From positions 1 to 18,877 of the forward strand of contig CAZXBG010000080.1 in NCBI GenBank assembly GCA_964638865.1: a stretch of DNA of 18,877 bases, read 5' to 3'. The DNA is from UBA7236 sp964638865. GTDB lineage: Bacteria; Bacteroidota; Bacteroidia; Chitinophagales; BACL12. Positions within the stretch are counted from its first letter, which is position 1; the number at the start of each line of letters is the position of its first letter. The position numbers were made by a program, and so were the translations under genes. This document shows, piece after piece, positions 1 through 6,723 of the stretch. A model generated the notes under the pieces. That model was not told where the DNA came from and did no database searches. It saw nothing but the letters and a program-made list of their open reading frames with translations.

Positions 1-101
1 CCATTATCCTTTACTTTTGACTGTTTATTCGTAGCTACTTTTTTTAACCCATTATTCATTACCTTCGGCTGTGCATCCGTGGCATCACTTTTTTTATACC
101 C
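1..101. repeat. Two imperfect ~50-bp tandem units left of the GxxExxY gene
   Basis: Positions 1-50 and about 49-101 align base for base, with mostly transition differences and one 3-base insertion near the right end of the second unit. Both units start CCATTAT and end in a T7 run followed by A/T and CCC. Reading frames are open on both strands. On the minus strand both units read in the same frame as related peptides (GYKKSDATDAQPKV and GLKKVATNKQSKV), which run off the left edge with no clear start codon. This could be the edge of a gene carrying short repeats, or a non-coding dispersed repeat. The window does not decide between them. Confidence 0.5.
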
Positions 102-135
102 AGAATATGGACAAAAAAAGTTGCCCCGAATTCAA

Positions 136-143
136 TATATTTG
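136..143 (+). promoter_or_regulatory. -7 promoter element TATATTTG, inside a 12-bp tandem duplication
   Basis: TATATTTG matches the Bacteroidota -7 consensus TAnnTTTG exactly and lies 36 bases before the preferred ATG at 180. It overlaps a perfect tandem duplication of ATATTTGTTTAA (137-148 and 149-160). The second copy gives only a near match, AATATTTG. No convincing -33 element is visible. Confidence 0.45.
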
Positions 144-179
144 TTTAAATATTTGTTTAACCCTTTAATTGTTTATCCT

Positions 180-557
180 ATGTCAGAAAAAATTTTGTTT
201 AAAGAAGAAAGTTATCGAATAATTGGAATTTGTATGGAAGTACACAATTATTTAGGCCCCGGATTTTTGGAAATTGTGTATAAGGATGCTCTAGAATATG
301 AATTTAAAAAAGTCGGAATCCCCTATACCAGAGAGAAAGAATACCTTGTTTATTATAAGGAAACCATACTTACACATAGATTTTATGCCGATTTTGTAGT
401 TTTTGATAAAATTATATTAGAAGTAAAAGGTGTAGCAGCTATTACCGACGAATTTATTGCAAGAGCGCTAAATTATTTAAAGGTTTCTTACAACCAACTT
501 GCATTAATAGCAAATTTTGGTGAACTCAATTTGAATTCGAAGAGGATCATTTTGTAG
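180..557 (+). CDS. GxxExxY family protein (PD-(D/E)XK nuclease-like)
   Basis: A 125-residue protein of the GxxExxY family, a group related to the PD-(D/E)XK nuclease fold whose cellular role is not established. The name-giving motif is visible as G28-F-L-E31-I-V-Y34. The nuclease-like core follows, with D71 in the YADFVVFD strand and E81-V-K83 in the next strand, the usual acidic and lysine positions. The ATG at 180 is chosen because it gives the typical family length and starts just before the conserved helix. A TTG at 141 in the same frame falls inside the promoter -7 element and would add 13 unconserved residues. The gene stands alone. It is followed by an inverted repeat that could terminate both this gene and the convergent gene beyond. 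Confidence 0.9.
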   Translation: MSEKILFKEESYRIIGICMEVHNYLGPGFLEIVYKDALEYEFKKVGIPYTREKEYLVYYKETILTHRFYADFVVFDKIILEVKGVAAITDEFIARALNYLKVSYNQLALIANFGELNLNSKRIIL

Positions 558-580
558 TTGGTTTATTTCCTAAAATTCAG

Positions 581-619
581 GATGCGAATACGCTTTTAAT
601 ATAAAAACGTTTTCGCATC
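581..619. terminator. Inverted repeat, possible bidirectional terminator
   Basis: The arms GATGCGAATACG (581-592) and CGTTTTCGCATC (608-619) pair over 12 bases with one mismatch around a 15-base AT-rich loop. The structure sits between two convergent genes ending at 557 and 651. T-rich sequence follows on the plus side (TAAATTTTTAA, then a run of T), and AT-rich sequence lies on the other side. Termination in both directions is inferred from position and symmetry. Confidence 0.5.
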
Positions 620-650
620 TAAATTTTTAAAATTGATTTTTTTAGTCCCC

Positions 651-1271
651 TTAATCAAACAACTTATATCCCAAAGTAAACTGAAAAATATTTTTTCTGC
701 TATCCACTTCTATCAATCCTCCATCAGTTTCAATATAATCGGTAAACTTACTTAGGTTACCTTCATAACGAGCATCAAAAGTGAGTTTTTTAATGTCAAA
801 TCCAAAACCCGCCTGATAACCTACAGTAATTTCACTGAGTTCAAAAAGAGGATCAGAAGCATCAGATTGAATATGGCTTACCACCGGTCCGCCCATTAAT
901 CGGAATTTATTAAAAACATTATATCCGAATAAAAGTGGAATATCCAATTTGTCAACGTTCATCGATAAAACATCTGCTAAGGCAATATCCTGAGGATCAA
1001 TTTCGCCGATATCGACAAGACTTTGATTTTCGGAAAACAATATTTCAGGTTGGAAAACAAATTTTCCGAATGTAGCTCTTGCAAATCCTCCAAAAACAAT
1101 GGCCATTCCTCTTTCGTCCTCCAGATCACCCATATCAACGCCACCAGAACCAACCACATCTAAAATAACCGATTGAGCATAATTAACACCACCTTTTACA
1201 CCAAGGTCAAAGTCTTGTGCATATACTTTAAAAGTATACAAACAAATGATAACCGCCATAATTCTTTTCAT
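651..1271 (-). CDS. PorT-like outer-membrane beta-barrel protein
   Basis: A 206-residue exported protein. The N-terminus has a signal peptide ending near VYAQ|DFDLG. The mature protein opens with GVKGGVNYAQS, the hallmark first strand of Bacteroidota small outer-membrane barrels (OMP_b-brl_2/PorT-like group). Alternating hydrophobic strands follow, including FGGFARATFGKFVFQPEILF, DKLDIPLLFGYN and ITVGYQAGFGFDI. It ends with an aromatic-rich strand, FQFTLGYKLF, of the kind the Bam machinery recognises. Members are common, usually of unknown function, and only PorT itself is tied to type IX secretion. Nothing here shows that this one is PorT. The start is an ATG with the signal peptide directly after it. 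A weak -7-like TAGTTTTA lies upstream on the minus strand. The gene is transcribed away from the LOG gene. Confidence 0.85.
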   Translation of the reverse strand: MKRIMAVIICLYTFKVYAQDFDLGVKGGVNYAQSVILDVVGSGGVDMGDLEDERGMAIVFGGFARATFGKFVFQPEILFSENQSLVDIGEIDPQDIALADVLSMNVDKLDIPLLFGYNVFNKFRLMGGPVVSHIQSDASDPLFELSEITVGYQAGFGFDIKKLTFDARYEGNLSKFTDYIETDGGLIEVDSRKNIFQFTLGYKLFD

Positions 1272-1347
1272 ACCATAACATTTGTAAGCCCTTAAACTAA
1301 AACTATGCCATTACATTTTTTACCATACATAAACCGTAAAAACATCC

Positions 1348-1355
1348 TAATTTTG
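1348..1355 (+). promoter_or_regulatory. -7 promoter element TAATTTTG for the LOG-family gene
   Basis: An exact TAnnTTTG match 16 bases before the ATG at 1372, implying a leader of roughly ten bases. No good -33 TTTG is seen at the usual 19-20 base spacing. Confidence 0.5.
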
Positions 1356-1371
1356 CTCACAAATAACAGCG

Positions 1372-2115
1372 ATGAACAAAGCCTTAGCATGGAATATAAA
1401 GCTTGAACCCAAAAAGGGCAAATATCTGGAAGGCCCCCGATCCAGATGGCATGAGCTGGAATTTGGAATTTCTGTATTATTTGAGTTCATAAAAGGATTC
1501 CGGCAATTACATTTTGTAGGACCCTGTATCACCGTTTTCGGATCTGCCCGTTTTGATGAAAATCATCAATATTATAAAATGGCTTATGAGGCAGGAAAAA
1601 AGATAAGTGATGAAGGATTAACTGTTTTAACTGGTGGTGGGCCCGGAATTATGGAAGCGGCTAACAGAGGCGCATTTGAAAATGGAGGCCGCTCAGTTGG
1701 TTGCAACATTAAATTACCACAGGAACAACAACCAAATAAATACATGCACAAATGGGTAACCATAAAATACTTTTTTGTGCGCAAAGTATTATTGGTGAAA
1801 TATTCCTATGGTTTTATTGTAATGCCGGGCGGTGTAGGTACTATGGATGAATTTTTTGAAACATTAACCCTTATTCAAACCGCTACCATTCAAAATTTTC
1901 CATTGGTATTATTTGGAAAGGAATATTACAAAGACATTTGGGAGATGTTGCAAAAAATGATGGCGCAGAATACGATTTCGAATGTGGATATGGATCTTGT
2001 ATTATTTACTGATAATATTGACGATGCTGTAGAACATATCAAATTTTATATCCGTGAAAATTATAAAATGCGTAAATTAAAACCACTTAAATTATTAATG
2101 GAACGATTTACTTGA
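1372..2115 (+). CDS. LOG family (TIGR00730) nucleoside-monophosphate phosphoribohydrolase
   Basis: A 247-residue cytosolic Rossmann-fold protein of the LOG (LONELY GUY) family. Characterised members hydrolyse the N-glycosidic bond of (cytokinin) riboside 5'-monophosphates. Many are misnamed lysine decarboxylase. Both signature motifs are present: GGGPGIMEAANRG around residues 88-100, and PGGVGTMDEFFE from residue 152, which holds the catalytic arginine/glutamate region of the family. A nucleotide-binding strand, CITVFGSARF, starts at residue 52. About 45 residues precede the core, and the length fits the longer bacterial subgroup. In bacteria the physiological substrate is usually unknown, and general nucleotide salvage is as likely as cytokinin production. 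A 45-residue membrane protein follows 35 bases downstream and may be co-transcribed. Confidence 0.9.
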   Translation: MNKALAWNIKLEPKKGKYLEGPRSRWHELEFGISVLFEFIKGFRQLHFVGPCITVFGSARFDENHQYYKMAYEAGKKISDEGLTVLTGGGPGIMEAANRGAFENGGRSVGCNIKLPQEQQPNKYMHKWVTIKYFFVRKVLLVKYSYGFIVMPGGVGTMDEFFETLTLIQTATIQNFPLVLFGKEYYKDIWEMLQKMMAQNTISNVDMDLVLFTDNIDDAVEHIKFYIRENYKMRKLKPLKLLMERFT

Positions 2116-2150
2116 AATTTTTTCAAAATAATATAAACTATATTTCATAA

Positions 2151-2288
2151 ATGAAAATATCGGAGAAAACTGCAAAATGGTTCAAACGTCTTGGTTGGGG
2201 TGGTATTTTATTTTTTACTGTTAAAGGCATCATAACCTTGGTAGCAGGTGCCGCAATACTTGAATGGTTAAGAAATCTATTCTCCTAA
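2151..2288 (+). CDS. Conserved-looking 45-residue membrane protein
   Basis: A small ORF of ATG plus 45 codons ending in TAA, 35 bases after the LOG gene. The protein begins MKISEKTAKWFKRLGWGG, a basic amphipathic stretch. One hydrophobic segment follows (ILFFTVKGIITLVAGAAI, residues 19-36), and it ends EWLRNLFS. This resembles tiny single-pass proteins found across Flavobacteriia and related groups that carry a K-R-(I/L)-G-W-G-G-(I/F)-L-F-F-(x)2-K-G core. Some of those are wrongly labelled alanyl-tRNA synthetase. No function is known. The basic N-terminus and lack of a cleavable signal predict an inner-membrane protein with its N-terminus in the cytoplasm. The family resemblance is from memory. 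Confidence 0.65.
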   Translation: MKISEKTAKWFKRLGWGGILFFTVKGIITLVAGAAILEWLRNLFS

Positions 2289-2343
2289 TGATGTTCAAAA
2301 TCCCCCATTCATCCCCGAATTTTACCTGTTCAGCTATTTATTA

Positions 2344-2374
2344 TTGTATACCAAAACAAGGTTGCTTTGTTTTG
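2344..2374 (+). promoter_or_regulatory. Predicted promoter of the TonB receptor operon with an overlapping dyad
   Basis: TTG (2344-2346), a 20-base spacer and TTGTTTTG (2367-2374) fit the Bacteroidota pattern TTTG-N19/20-TAnnTTTG with one mismatch in the -7. The -7 end lies 18 bases before the ATG at 2393. An inverted repeat covers the spacer and -7: CAAAACAAGG (2352-2361), three bases, then CTTTGTTTTG (2365-2374), with 9 of 10 positions paired. No T-run follows, so an operator or 5'-mRNA hairpin is more likely than a terminator. Confidence 0.45.
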
Positions 2375-2392
2375 CACCATAAATAAAAAACA

Positions 2393-4780
2393 ATGAAACT
2401 TAAATACTTTATCACATTTACGAGTTTGGTAATATTAACCATCACTTCGTTTGCTCAAAACCTCACTCAAACAGTGCGCGGACAGGTAATTGACAATCAG
2501 TCAAAATCCACTTTACCCGGTGTTAATATTATAATTTTAGAAAGTTCCCCGGCAATTGGGGCAGTTTCCGACATGGATGGTTATTTTGTTATCGAAAATG
2601 TATCGATTGGAAGAATTTCTATTCAGGCAACTTTTGTTGGATACGAGCCATTTATTGCAAATAACCTGGAGCTTACCTCCGGAAAAGAACTCATTCTAAA
2701 TTTTGAAATGGCTGAGCAGATCATTAAGATGGATGAAGTGGTAATAAAGGCAAGTGACGATAAGATAGAGACCAATAATGAAATGACAACCGTGAGTGCG
2801 CGTCAATTTACTATTGAGGAAAGTATGCGTTACGCAGGTGCCCGAAATGATGTGAGCAGAATGGCTCAAAATTTTGCCGGAGTTCGCGGTGCAAATGATG
2901 CTGTAAATGATATCATAATCCGGGGAAATTCTCCAGTTGGGCTGCTGTGGAGATTGGAAGGTATTGATATTCCAAACCCAAATCATTTTGGAGATTTTGG
3001 TTCAACAGGCGGACCTGTTTCCATGTTAAATAATAATATTTTGGCAAACAGCGATTTTTTAACCGGTGCTTTTCCTGCAGAATATGGAAATGGTATCAGC
3101 GGAGTATTTGACCTTAAAATGCGCAATGGAAATTATGAAAAACATGAATTTTTAGGTCAGGTAGGTTTAAATGGATTTGAAATTGGAGCAGAAGGGCCAA
3201 TCAGCAGAGAACAAAAATCATCCTATTTATTAAATTACCGTTATTCTACCCTGGGAATTATGAGTGCAGTAGGAATTAATTTTGGAACAGGAACTGCTAT
3301 TCCATATTATCAGGATATTACCGTAAGAGCAAATATGCCAACAAAAAAAGCGGGAACCTTTTCACTGTTCGGCATTGGCGGCATTAGTCAGATAGACTTA
3401 ATATCAAGTAATGCAGAAGATACCGTAGATAATTTATACAATAATGACCTTGATATATACGACAGATCAAAAATTGGAATAATTGGCATTTCCCATCAAT
3501 ATTTAATTAATAATTCGTCGTATACAAGATTTACAATTGCTGCATCTACAATTATTAATAATGATATTGTAGATTCTATTTCTGTAGAAACATTTGAGCC
3601 GGTAGAATTTTACCGTCAAAATTTTACACAAAATAAGGTCTCTGCTAATTTCTTTTACAAGAAAAAATTTAATGCCAAAAATAATTTACAGTTAGGAGTG
3701 CGTTTAGATGATTATATCGTTTCCGTTTCCGACAGTATTTTTCAGGGAATACCGGGAAGATATGTTACACTTACAGCGTTCGAAGGGAATACAGTTTTAT
3801 TACAACCCTATGTGCAGTATCAATATCGGGCGACAGAAAAATTGACTATCAATTCAGGTGTACATTTTCAATATCTGAGTTTAAACGGAAGCAATTCGCT
3901 TGAACCACGTTTCGGAATTAAATATCAATTAAACGATAACAATGCCATCAGTTTGGGATATGGATTACACAGTATGATGGCGCCAATAGCTACCTACTTT
4001 AAAACAGTAGAAACAACACCGGGAAATTATTATACTCCAAATGATTCCATCGATTTTGTAAAAGCGCATCACCTTGTTTTGGGATACGACAAACAATTAT
4101 CGGAAACCATGCGTATTAAAGCAGAAGTTTATTATCAATATTTATATGATGTTCTTATCGACAAAGACAGTTCGGCATTTAGTGTTTTAAATGCAGGAAG
4201 TTTTACTTTTGGAACTCCCGACAGATTAACAAATAGTGGAACAGGAAGAAATTACGGAGCGGAATTAACGGTAGAAAAATTTCTTGATAAAGGACTGTAT
4301 TTTTTACTAACAGGCTCATTATATAAATCGAAATATATTGGTAGTGATGAAATTTACAGAGAAACTGCATTTTCAGGAAATTATGTAGCAAATATTGTTG
4401 GAGGAAAAGAATTTTATTTATTTACAGGAAAAGCATCTCCCAAAAACACGAAATCAATTGTATTTGATACTAAATTTACTCTGGCAGGTGGACAGCGGTA
4501 CACTCCTATTGATCTGGAAGAATCGATATTAACAAATTCAACAGTGTATGACTGGAACAATGCATTTGCTGAACAATTTGATGATTATATGCGCTGGGAT
4601 GTGCGTCTTGCCTTTAAAATTAATGGTAAATTTGCATCACAGGAATGGGCAATTGACGTTCAGAATGTTACGAACAGACAAAATCCTTTATATCAGCGTT
4701 ATAACCCGGCTGAAGGAGAAATAAATACCGTTTATCAATTAGGGATATTTCCAGTGCCGCAATATAGAATTACATTTTAA
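2393..4780 (+). CDS. TonB-dependent receptor with carboxypeptidase-D-like N-terminal domain
   Basis: A 795-residue outer-membrane receptor that would take up a ligand using TonB-ExbBD energy. Residues 1-21 are a signal peptide (ending SFA|Q). Residues 28-108 form the CarboxypepD_reg-like/DUF4480-type domain (VRGQVIDNQSKSTLPGVNI, then GYFVIENVSIG and FVGYEP). A TonB-box-like DEVVIKA lies at 114-120. The plug includes IIIRGNSPVGLLWRLEGIDIP (about 174-194) and the subfamily signature DFLTGAFPAEYGNGISGVFDL (about 221-241). The rest is a 22-strand-type barrel ending PVPQYRITF with a terminal Phe. No SusD partner gene is adjacent, so it is not a classical SusCD pair. The next two genes encode a sensor kinase and a response regulator at operon spacing, which suggests the receptor is controlled with them. 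The ligand is unknown; iron chelate, peptide or glycan are all possible. Confidence 0.92.
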   Translation: MKLKYFITFTSLVILTITSFAQNLTQTVRGQVIDNQSKSTLPGVNIIILESSPAIGAVSDMDGYFVIENVSIGRISIQATFVGYEPFIANNLELTSGKELILNFEMAEQIIKMDEVVIKASDDKIETNNEMTTVSARQFTIEESMRYAGARNDVSRMAQNFAGVRGANDAVNDIIIRGNSPVGLLWRLEGIDIPNPNHFGDFGSTGGPVSMLNNNILANSDFLTGAFPAEYGNGISGVFDLKMRNGNYEKHEFLGQVGLNGFEIGAEGPISREQKSSYLLNYRYSTLGIMSAVGINFGTGTAIPYYQDITVRANMPTKKAGTFSLFGIGGISQIDLISSNAEDTVDNLYNNDLDIYDRSKIGIIGISHQYLINNSSYTRFTIAASTIINNDIVDSISVETFEPVEFYRQNFTQNKVSANFFYKKKFNAKNNLQLGVRLDDYIVSVSDSIFQGIPGRYVTLTAFEGNTVLLQPYVQYQYRATEKLTINSGVHFQYLSLNGSNSLEPRFGIKYQLNDNNAISLGYGLHSMMAPIATYFKTVETTPGNYYTPNDSIDFVKAHHLVLGYDKQLSETMRIKAEVYYQYLYDVLIDKDSSAFSVLNAGSFTFGTPDRLTNSGTGRNYGAELTVEKFLDKGLYFLLTGSLYKSKYIGSDEIYRETAFSGNYVANIVGGKEFYLFTGKASPKNTKSIVFDTKFTLAGGQRYTPIDLEESILTNSTVYDWNNAFAEQFDDYMRWDVRLAFKINGKFASQEWAIDVQNVTNRQNPLYQRYNPAEGEINTVYQLGIFPVPQYRITF

Positions 4781-4798
4781 TAGAAATAAATTATCAAG

Positions 4799-5851
4799 TT
4801 GAAACACAATCTGAATAAAATATTATGGGGAACACTTATTGTTTCACTTGTGCCAAGTACCTTTTTATTTTTTCAACGGTGGGTTCTTGGGTTACAGGAT
4901 GAAACAATACATGAAACACTTGTGGATTTTCTTAAATCTTCCACTTTTTCTATAGTAGTTACCTTTTCTATCTTTATTGCAGTAACTTTTATAATTTCGC
5001 GAACTACAGAAAAATGGGAAGGAAAAATAAGCGCAGGTAAACGAATTACCGCCTGTTTAACAGTTTCTTTGATAGTTGCAAATATTATTATATTTTTAGA
5101 ATGGAAAGTATTTAACGCTCTATTCTTTCATTGCACCTGGGAGGAGGAACGTGTGCGTATTTTTGAAAATCAGATGCTTGCAACTGTACTTGTGATCATA
5201 GTGAGTCTTGTATTTGAGATCGGACATTATATCAATCAACTTAAAATTACCGTGGCAGAAAAGGAGCGCTTGGAAAAGGAGAATATGCGTTCTCAGTTGG
5301 AAAGCCTGAAAACACAAATGAGTCCGCACTTTTTATTTAATAGTTTTAATGCATTGTTGTCACTAATAGATTCAGATAAAGAAAAGGCAAAACATTTTTT
5401 GTTGGAACTTTCTAAAGTTTATCGTTATGTACTTGAACAAAACGATAATCTTGTTGTGGAATTAAAGGAGGAATTAAAATTCATCAACTCTTATATTTAT
5501 CTCAATAAAATACGTTTTGGCGATAATCTTATTTTTGAAACAGATATCGATGCAAATAATTTAAGTAAATTCATTCCTCCCTTAACCCTACAATCTTTAG
5601 TGGAAAATGCTATAAAACACAATATCATATCCGAAAACAAACCACTAACAATCAGGATAACTAATGACCGGGATCGATTGATTGTTACTAATAATTTGCA
5701 AATCAGAAATGAAAAGATCATATCCACAGGAATTGGATTAAAAAATTTAAAAGAACGATATTTTCTTCTCGGCAACAAAGAACCGGAATTTGGTATCGTA
5801 AATGATCAGTATATTGCAAAAATTCCACTCCTCGAAAAAGAAAATACCTAA
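4799..5851 (+). CDS. LytS/YehU-type sensor histidine kinase
   Basis: A 350-residue inner-membrane histidine kinase of the His_kinase (PF06580) type. Four hydrophobic segments lie at about residues 10-25, 50-67, 83-101 and 126-144. A short coiled coil follows (about 147-172). The phospho-acceptor motif QMSPHFLFNSFN has its histidine at 177. The ATP-binding lid has the N-box LVENAIKH (N270) and the glycine box GIGLKNLKER from 311. There is no periplasmic sensor domain, so the signal is probably sensed by the membrane helices. The start is a TTG at 4799, 18 bases after the receptor stop. An ATG nearby is out of frame, and no in-frame ATG precedes the first helix. The stop is one base from the ATG of the regulator gene, so the two are almost certainly co-translated. 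Confidence 0.9.
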   Translation: MKHNLNKILWGTLIVSLVPSTFLFFQRWVLGLQDETIHETLVDFLKSSTFSIVVTFSIFIAVTFIISRTTEKWEGKISAGKRITACLTVSLIVANIIIFLEWKVFNALFFHCTWEEERVRIFENQMLATVLVIIVSLVFEIGHYINQLKITVAEKERLEKENMRSQLESLKTQMSPHFLFNSFNALLSLIDSDKEKAKHFLLELSKVYRYVLEQNDNLVVELKEELKFINSYIYLNKIRFGDNLIFETDIDANNLSKFIPPLTLQSLVENAIKHNIISENKPLTIRITNDRDRLIVTNNLQIRNEKIISTGIGLKNLKERYFLLGNKEPEFGIVNDQYIAKIPLLEKENT

Positions 5852-5852
5852 T

Positions 5853-6602
5853 ATGAATCTGGTGATTATTGAAGATGAAAAAATTGCTGCCGATTATCTG
5901 GAAAAATGTATTCTGGAATTCAGTCCTGACCTTAAGGTAGTTAAAAAACTGGACTCCGTAGAATCCTCTGTAAAATGGTTATCCAACAACACTGCCGATC
6001 TGCTATTCGTTGATATTCATTTGGCGGATGACATCAGTTTTAGTATTTTCGAACAATTGGAAATTCAAACGCCGGTAATTTTCACCACTGCCTATGATCA
6101 GTATGCAATAAAGGCATTTAAGTTAAACAGTATCGACTATTTGCTTAAACCCATTGATAAATCAGAACTATTTAATGCATTAAATAAGTTTAAACAATTA
6201 AGAAATTCACCACCTTTTGATATTAAACTTCTGCTCGAACAATTTAATGGACAAAAGAATGTATTTCAAAATCGATTCCTTGTAACTTCCGGTCAAAAAT
6301 TAAAATCGGTGAATATTGATCAGATCGCATATTTTTTCTCCGAGCAAAAACTTACCTTTTTGGTTGCTAAGGGCGGGAAACATTATATTCTGGATAATTC
6401 ACTCGACAAATTGGAAACTTTATTGGACCCTGATAACTTTTTCAGAATAAATCGCCAGTTCATTATCTCCTTTACCAGTATTAAAAACATGCTGAATTAT
6501 TCTAAATCGCGTGTTAAGGTTGAATTGGAACCTGCTATTGAAAAGGAAACGATTGTAAGTGTGGAAAGATCCTCGGATTTCCGTTTGTGGTTGAACAGAT
6601 GA
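5853..6602 (+). CDS. LytTR-type response regulator
   Basis: A 249-residue cytosolic regulator and cognate partner of the kinase just upstream. The receiver domain spans about residues 1-120. Its acidic pocket is E7-D8-E9, the phospho-acceptor D54 sits in LLFVDIHLA, and the switch T79 and K99 (LLKP) are present, so it should be phosphorylatable. A LytTR DNA-binding domain occupies about 145-245 (FLVTSGQKLKSVNIDQIAYF, then FFRINRQFIIS), which is the standard AgrA/LytR-like layout. The ATG at 5853 is chosen over a longer in-frame ATG at 5802. The longer form would overlap the kinase gene by 50 bases and add 17 residues ahead of the universal MNLVIIEDE receiver start. A 6-bp hairpin (GAAACC/GGTTTC, 6601-6616) overlaps the stop, with no T-run. 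Likely targets are its own operon and possibly the lipoprotein gene downstream. Confidence 0.92.
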   Translation: MNLVIIEDEKIAADYLEKCILEFSPDLKVVKKLDSVESSVKWLSNNTADLLFVDIHLADDISFSIFEQLEIQTPVIFTTAYDQYAIKAFKLNSIDYLLKPIDKSELFNALNKFKQLRNSPPFDIKLLLEQFNGQKNVFQNRFLVTSGQKLKSVNIDQIAYFFSEQKLTFLVAKGGKHYILDNSLDKLETLLDPDNFFRINRQFIISFTSIKNMLNYSKSRVKVELEPAIEKETIVSVERSSDFRLWLNR

Positions 6603-6663
6603 AACCAAAGGGTTTCCTGATATAATTAACATCAATTTATCATTCCTCTCTCTAATTTCATCT

Positions 6664-6671
6664 TATATTTG
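6664..6671 (+). promoter_or_regulatory. -7 promoter element TATATTTG for the GH113-like lipoprotein gene
   Basis: An exact TAnnTTTG match followed by C, the classic phylum form, 52 bases upstream of the ATG at 6724. The expected start site would fall inside the dyad at 6675-6689. The -33 box is unclear. Confidence 0.5.
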
Positions 6672-6674
6672 CAT

Positions 6675-6689
6675 AAAGGTTAACCCTTT
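6675..6689. promoter_or_regulatory. Dyad-symmetric element at the predicted start site (candidate operator)
   Basis: AAAGGTTAACCCTTT contains the perfect 8-bp palindrome GGTTAACC, flanked by AAA and, after one extra C, TTT. It lies just downstream of the -7 box. It shares AAGGTT followed by CTTTG with the dyad in the receptor promoter (2358-2369), which hints at a common regulator. No function has been shown. Confidence 0.3.
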
Positions 6690-6723
6690 GAGAGTTTAAT
6701 TCAGGCAAATTTTAATTGATATA

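Noticed and set aside
141..179. Longer start (TTG 141) for the GxxExxY gene
   Set aside because: It lies inside the -7 promoter box and adds 13 residues absent from the family. ATG 180 gives the normal 125 residues.
180..557. Defence-system nuclease
   Set aside because: The GxxExxY family is nuclease-like, but no toxin, methylase or other defence gene is near. There is no basis for a defence call.
2112..2126. TTGAAA/TTTCAA hairpin after the LOG gene as a terminator
   Set aside because: It is an AU-only short stem and the small membrane gene follows at once. It is unlikely to terminate.
2393..4780. SusC of a SusCD starch-type system
   Set aside because: No SusD gene is adjacent and the receptor is shorter than usual SusC proteins, so only the general receptor call is supported.
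5802..5852. Upstream ATG for the LytTR regulator
   Set aside because: It overlaps the kinase gene by 50 bases and precedes the canonical receiver start MNLVIIEDE.
6601..6616. Hairpin GAAACC/GGTTTC as a terminator after the regulator gene
   Set aside because: The stem is only 6 bp, overlaps the stop codon and has no T-run, so support is too weak.
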